Source: Gammaproteobacteria bacterium RIFCSPHIGHO2_12_FULL_63_22
GTDB lineage: Bacteria; Pseudomonadota; Gammaproteobacteria; Xanthomonadales; Xanthomonadaceae
NCBI GenBank assembly: GCA_001801685.1
Contig: MGYJ01000026.1
Location: 62,001 to 126,000, forward strand
Direction of reading: 5' to 3'
DNA length: 64,000 nt
The position numbers were made by a program, and so were the translations under genes. Of the stretch, positions 60,159 to 64,000 are shown piece by piece (positions within the stretch are counted from its first letter, which is position 1; each line of letters opens with the position of its first letter). The notes beneath the pieces were generated by a model, which made no database searches, was not told the DNA's origin, and saw only the letters and a program-made list of their open reading frames with translations.

Positions 60159-61799
60159 TCATTCCTGCCAGGCGCGTTCAATCAGGTGGTCGACCGGCGC
60201 CGATAGAGGAAGCGTACCGAAGGCCAGGCCACGGCGCATGCCCAGCCTGCTCTCGCAGAATGCATCGGCGAGGACGGCATCGCCAGCGCGCACCAGGATG
60301 GACGCCTGCAGTGCCAGCGCCATCCGTTCGGCCAGCCATCGCGACCGGGCCTCGAGCATCGTCGCGTCCGAATCGAGCATCGCCGCCAGCGAATTTCGTT
60401 CCGCATCGAGCAAGGCATGTCCGCCCGATGCGGAGGCGAGTTCATCGAAGAATGCCTGGCGGCAGGCCGGCTCGCGTTGCAGGGCACGCAGAACGTCAAG
60501 GCACTGGATGTTGCCGCTGCCTTCCCAGATGGAGTTCAAGGGCGCCTGCCTGAGCAGTCGCGGCAGTGTCGTGTCTTCCACGTAGCCGATGCCGCCCAGG
60601 CACTCCTGCGCTTCATTGACGAAGGGCGTGGCGCGTTTGCAGACCCAGTACTTGCCCAGCGCGGTGGTCAGCCTTGCCAGCGCCGCCTCGCTTTCCGATC
60701 GCCCGCTGCCGTCCACGGCCCGCGCCACGCGAAAGGTCAGCGCAGTGGCGGCTTCCGATTCCAGTGCAAGGTCTGCCAGTACGTTTTTCATCAAGGGCTG
60801 CTGCACCAACGCGCGACCGAACGCGTGGCGATGGCGGACATGATGCAAGGCCTGCACCAGCGACTGCCGCATCAGGGCCGACGAACCGATCAGGCAGTCC
60901 TGCCGTGTCAACGCCACCATCTGCAGGATGGTCGCGATGCCTCGGCCTTCCTCACCCACGGGCCATGCGAGCGCCCCTTCGAATTCGACTTCGCAACTGG
61001 CGTTGCTCCAGTCGCCCAACTTGTCCTTCAGTCGCTGGATGCGATACGCGTTGCGCGATCCATCGGGCGCAAAGCGCGGCAGCAGGAAGCAGGTCAGCCC
61101 GCCCGGCGCCTGCGCCAGCACCAGGAAGCCGTCGCACATCGGCGCCGACAGAAACCATTTGTGCCCCACCAGTGAATACATTCCATCGGCGTTCGGCGTG
61201 GCGACGGTGGTGTTGCTGCGCACGTCCGAGCCACCCTGCTTCTCGGTCATGCCCATGCCGATGGTATTGCCGGGTTTGTCCCATGCCGGCGAATGGCTGC
61301 CGTCGTAGTCGGTCGCGACGATGCGCGGCAGCCACTCGCGGGCAAGTTCCGCCGAATGCTGCAGCGCGGGGACGCAGGAATAGGTCATGGTCAGCGGGCA
61401 ACTGGTGCCCTGGTCGGCCTGGTGGTGCAGGTACATCAAGGCTGCGCGCGCGACATGCGCGCCGGTCTCGTCGCGATTGCGCCATGCGAAGCCAGTGATG
61501 CCGTGCCCCACGCCCAAGGCCATCAGCGCGTGGTAGGCCGGATGGAATTCAATTTCGTCCACGCGGCGACCGTAGGCGTCGAAGGGTTTGAATTGCGGCC
61601 GATGCCGGTTGGCCAATTCGCCCAGCGCCATCATCTCGCCCCCGGCCAGCACGCCGTAGGCCTGGATCGCGGGCACCGCCCAGTCAGCGCCTTCCCGCGT
61701 CAGTGCCTCGCGCAATGGCAGGTCGGTGCGATAGGCATCGTAGGACGGCAGCGCGGGCGGCTGGTTTTCCACCGTGTGCGTCGGCTGGATCGTGTTCAC
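60159..61799 (-). CDS. aidB: AidB-like acyl-CoA dehydrogenase
   Basis: A 546-residue acyl-CoA dehydrogenase family protein of AidB length. FAD and domain features are visible as GMTEKQGGSDVRSNTTVA near residue 183, YSLVGHKWFLSAPMCDG near 212, and the C-terminal ALQASILVRAGDAVLADAF, with RQAPLNSIWEGSGNIQCLDVLR containing the catalytic-type Glu. AidB binds DNA and is induced by alkylating agents in E. coli; its enzyme substrate is not known. GTG 61799 is the start, with GAGGA seven bases upstream. It is convergent with cfa. Confidence 0.9.
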   Translation of the reverse strand: MNTIQPTHTVENQPPALPSYDAYRTDLPLREALTREGADWAVPAIQAYGVLAGGEMMALGELANRHRPQFKPFDAYGRRVDEIEFHPAYHALMALGVGHGITGFAWRNRDETGAHVARAALMYLHHQADQGTSCPLTMTYSCVPALQHSAELAREWLPRIVATDYDGSHSPAWDKPGNTIGMGMTEKQGGSDVRSNTTVATPNADGMYSLVGHKWFLSAPMCDGFLVLAQAPGGLTCFLLPRFAPDGSRNAYRIQRLKDKLGDWSNASCEVEFEGALAWPVGEEGRGIATILQMVALTRQDCLIGSSALMRQSLVQALHHVRHRHAFGRALVQQPLMKNVLADLALESEAATALTFRVARAVDGSGRSESEAALARLTTALGKYWVCKRATPFVNEAQECLGGIGYVEDTTLPRLLRQAPLNSIWEGSGNIQCLDVLRALQREPACRQAFFDELASASGGHALLDAERNSLAAMLDSDATMLEARSRWLAERMALALQASILVRAGDAVLADAFCESRLGMRRGLAFGTLPLSAPVDHLIERAWQE

Positions 61800-61887
61800 G
61801 CGGCATCCTCACTGGCGGAGGACCCTTTTATACCGCAGCGGCCCAGTCCGGGCTTGCACTTCGCTCGCCCTGCCCTAGCATGCAGAC

Positions 61888-63114
61888 ATGATCCGTTTAG
61901 TCTCCATTGCGCTGCTTCTGTTTACTGCCTGCGGGACCGTGCGCGCGGAAGACCTTCCCGTGGACCAGGTGGTGCCGAAGCTCGCGACGCTGGCATCGCC
62001 CGACCAGCAGTACGCACTTTACCTGCCACCGGGCTACTCGCGCAGCCGGCCATGGCCAGTGCTGATCATGCTTGATCCACGCGGTCGCGCCGAGGCGACG
62101 CTGGCCCGTGTGCAGGAGGGCGCGCGCCGCAATGGCTGGATCGTGATGAGTTCCTACCAGAGCCGCAGCGACACACTCGAAAGCGTCACCTTGTTCGCCC
62201 TGCAGGCCTTGCTCGATGAGAGCGACAAGCGCTTTTCCGCCGACCGTCGCCGTTTGTACCTGGCCGGCATGTCCGGGACTGCCAAGACCCTGTGGAAAGT
62301 GGTGAAACCGCTCAAGGGCAGCCTGGCCGGAATGATCGGCTGCGCCGGCGGATACTCGCCCGAACTTCCGCCGCTGACGGATGCCGCGCCGGCCTTCTAT
62401 GGCTGCACCGGCACGCATGATTTCAATCACGGCGAAATGAAGGACCTGGATGCGTCGCTGGACAAGCTGGGCTCGCCGCATCACTTGCTGGAATTCGAGG
62501 GCGGCCATGGCTGGCCGGAGACCGGACTCGATCACGCCATCGACTGGCTGCAGTTGTCGGCCATGAAGACGGGCCTCGCGCCGGCGGACAAGCAATGGAT
62601 TGCAGGGCAATTTTCGGCGGCCAGGCAGGCAGCATTGGCTGCGCCGGACGACTTCCAGCGCGGCCGCGCCCTGCAACGGCTCGCGGCCGATTTCCAAGGC
62701 GTGCACGACATCGGCGACAGTGCCGAGCTCGCGGCGCGCTTGCTCGGCAACCCCGAGGCGCGCGCAGCAGCCGCGCGCGAGGCCCAGTTGCGCGAGGACG
62801 AAAGAAAATACGCGGGTCTGGTCAACGACTGGTTCACCCGCATGCGCGCCCGCTTCCCGGACGGCCGGCCGCAGGACCCGCCACCGAAGCCGCAGAGCCT
62901 CGCCGCCTTGAAAGTCAGGTCGCTGCAAAAACTGGCTGCCGGCGGCGATCGCGAACTGGCCGATTCGGCGGTCCGCCGACTCGAGCTCGCCTTCGCCGCC
63001 TCCAATTCCTACCTGCCCGCCGAAGCGATGCAGCGAAAGGAACCCGGGATCGCCGCCGCGTCGAAAGCCGTGGCAGCGGCAATCTTCCCGGACCGCGCCA
63101 CGCGAGCCGACTAG
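61888..63114 (+). CDS. Secreted alpha/beta-hydrolase (esterase-like)
   Basis: A 408-residue exported protein with signal peptide ending near VRA (about 20). The esterase part includes YLPPGYSRSRPWPVLIMLDPRG near residue 45 and the nucleophile-like LAGMSGTAKTL near 126, with the base in FEGGHGWPETG near 213. The elbow is GMSGT, not the full GXSXG, so activity is likely but not certain. The C-terminal 170 residues are helical, with ARAAAAREAQLREDERKY. It is divergent from aidB with 88 bp between. Confidence 0.72.
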   Translation: MIRLVSIALLLFTACGTVRAEDLPVDQVVPKLATLASPDQQYALYLPPGYSRSRPWPVLIMLDPRGRAEATLARVQEGARRNGWIVMSSYQSRSDTLESVTLFALQALLDESDKRFSADRRRLYLAGMSGTAKTLWKVVKPLKGSLAGMIGCAGGYSPELPPLTDAAPAFYGCTGTHDFNHGEMKDLDASLDKLGSPHHLLEFEGGHGWPETGLDHAIDWLQLSAMKTGLAPADKQWIAGQFSAARQAALAAPDDFQRGRALQRLAADFQGVHDIGDSAELAARLLGNPEARAAAAREAQLREDERKYAGLVNDWFTRMRARFPDGRPQDPPPKPQSLAALKVRSLQKLAAGGDRELADSAVRRLELAFAASNSYLPAEAMQRKEPGIAAASKAVAAAIFPDRATRAD

Positions 63115-63234
63115 GGGCCGTCTTCCCGCCGACCTGGCGCCATTCCGTCGGCGGGCACGGCGTTTCGTCGCAATTGGCTGTCGCCCCGGCGCGCGGCCTC
63201 CTATCCTGTGTGCAGTCCAGAAACCGGCAATCCC

Positions 63235-64000
63235 ATGACCAGTCTATTTTTTGTCTTCCGCCTCGCGTTCGCGTGGTTCATCAGCCTCTTCATGCTGGCC
63301 GTCATCGCGCTGGGAATCAGCGGTGGCCACGGCGAACCGCATTGGAGCTACCTGCTGGCCAGCGCGATCGTGCTCAGCTTCGTCATCACCAGCGCGTTTT
63401 CGCACCTGCGCCGGGTGCGGCTGATCACCGGCCGGGTGGACGCCAGCACCATCTCCAATCGGCAGCGCCGGCAAATCGAGATCCCGTTCGAAGCCGGCGA
63501 ATCCTTCGACCTGCTCGACGCCGCCATCCGCGAATTGCCGGGCACCGAGCAGATCGAAAGCGCCCGCGACAGCCTGCAGGTGAGGGCCAAGGTCAAACGC
63601 TTCGAACCCTACGGCGCGAGCTGGCGCTGGAGCCTGTCACGCATCATCGGACCGAAGCGCAACCAGATCCTGGCCACGGTCACGCCCGGCGACGGCATCG
63701 GCAGCGTCACCCTCATCTGCGAACCCGAAGGCGCCGCGTGGAGCGACTGGTTCCGCGTGGACGACGGCACCAACCTCGAGAACGCCGAAGCCATCACCCG
63801 CGCCATCACGCGGCGCATCGCCGACCGGCGCCGCGGCGAACAGGCCAAGGCCCGGCAGACCGACACCGAAAAGGAACTCACCGTCGCCAGGCTCAGCCTG
63901 CTGCATGCCCAGGTGGAACCGCATTTCCTCTACAACACCTTGGCCAGCGCGCAATACCTGACCCGCAGCGACCCGCAGCGCGCCGACGAGATGCTCGGCA
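63235..64000 (+). CDS. LytS-type sensor histidine kinase (partial, runs off right edge)
   Basis: The start of a histidine kinase of the His_kinase/LytS family. An N-terminal hydrophobic segment (about 3-27) and a second one (about 37-56) lead into a mixed region, then VARLSLLHAQVEPHFLYNTLASAQYL around residue 221-246, given in parts, where the His of EPHFLYNTL is the phosphorylated residue. The gene begins at ATG 63235 and continues past 64000. A LytTR response regulator is expected next to it outside the window. The C-terminal ATPase domain is not visible. Confidence 0.87.
   Translation, partial: MTSLFFVFRLAFAWFISLFMLAVIALGISGGHGEPHWSYLLASAIVLSFVITSAFSHLRRVRLITGRVDASTISNRQRRQIEIPFEAGESFDLLDAAIRELPGTEQIESARDSLQVRAKVKRFEPYGASWRWSLSRIIGPKRNQILATVTPGDGIGSVTLICEPEGAAWSDWFRVDDGTNLENAEAITRAITRRIADRRRGEQAKARQTDTEKELTVARLSLLHAQVEPHFLYNTLASAQYLTRSDPQRADEMLG

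Noticed and set aside
1-64000. CRISPR array, prophage, insertion sequence or integrative element
   Set aside because: No regularly spaced repeats, transposase, integrase or tRNA-linked repeat was seen, and gene content is uniform.

Overview
The window is GC-rich, gene-dense chromosomal DNA from a gammaproteobacterium, most likely a member of the Xanthomonadales (Lysobacterales). This rests on the mix of single-copy housekeeping genes (gcdH, tcdA, tesA with its ABC neighbours, a class I fumarase, uup, slyD, fpr, dbpA, aidB, pilU), on outer-membrane TonB-type transport, and on small conserved proteins usual in that order (a DUF6116-type protein, a YceH protein). I found no rRNA, tRNA, CRISPR array, insertion sequence or phage gene, and no gene-free stretch longer than about 230 bases.

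Layout. 1-4000: a minus-strand catabolic cluster (glutaryl-CoA dehydrogenase, acetyltransferase, glutathione transferase, start of a 2-oxoacid dehydrogenase E1 gene) and a glycine-zipper envelope protein. 4100-8700: DUF6116 protein and TatD nuclease, tcdA, a lipoprotein, a small c-type cytochrome, an M35 metalloprotease, a DUF456 protein. 8700-17400: FtsX-type ABC exporter divergent from tesA, then redox enzymes, fumarase and Uup. 17500-26900: TPR sulfotransferase, molybdopterin oxidoreductase, MDR reductase, slyD/fpr divergent pair, thioredoxin-like and glutathione peroxidase proteins, a dicarboxylate symporter and a cold-shock protein. 27100-36300: TonB receptor with a membrane LytTR regulator, acyltransferase, Nudix enzyme, two tiny lysine-rich proteins, a flavoprotein, YceH, DbpA. 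36300-49600: rhomboid, GST, YihG-like acyltransferase, M14 peptidase, CBS protein, an active diguanylate cyclase beside a degenerate REC-GGDEF-EAL protein, AsmA, PilU, and a secreted TPR/ankyrin protein.

The most interesting region is 49646-55300, which looks like a copper-response island. A CueR-type regulator (CX7C copper loop) is transcribed leftwards. Between it and a previously uncalled 43-residue protein with 12 cysteines, transcribed rightwards, lie two exact copies of a 19-bp sequence. Each copy sits in the 19-bp spacer of its own promoter, the two promoters back to back, which is the architecture MerR/CueR regulators act on. The cysteine-rich protein is best explained as a copper metallothionein. 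Downstream of cueR on the same strand follow a patatin-like lipase, a YiiX/NlpC-type hydrolase, an alpha/beta hydrolase and a bufferin cassette: bufA (exported four-Cys DUF2282 RiPP precursor), bufB (DUF692 MNIO oxidase) and bufC (DUF2063 partner). bufA also has its own ECF-like promoter. The island would thus combine a cytoplasmic copper-binding peptide and an exported, enzymatically modified copper-binding peptide.

55300-64000: a cNMP-binding/DUF1003 membrane protein, a CsgG-like protein with SH3 tail, a large TPR protein followed by cyclopropane fatty acid synthase, aidB, an esterase-like secreted protein, and the start of a LytS-type histidine kinase cut by the right edge.
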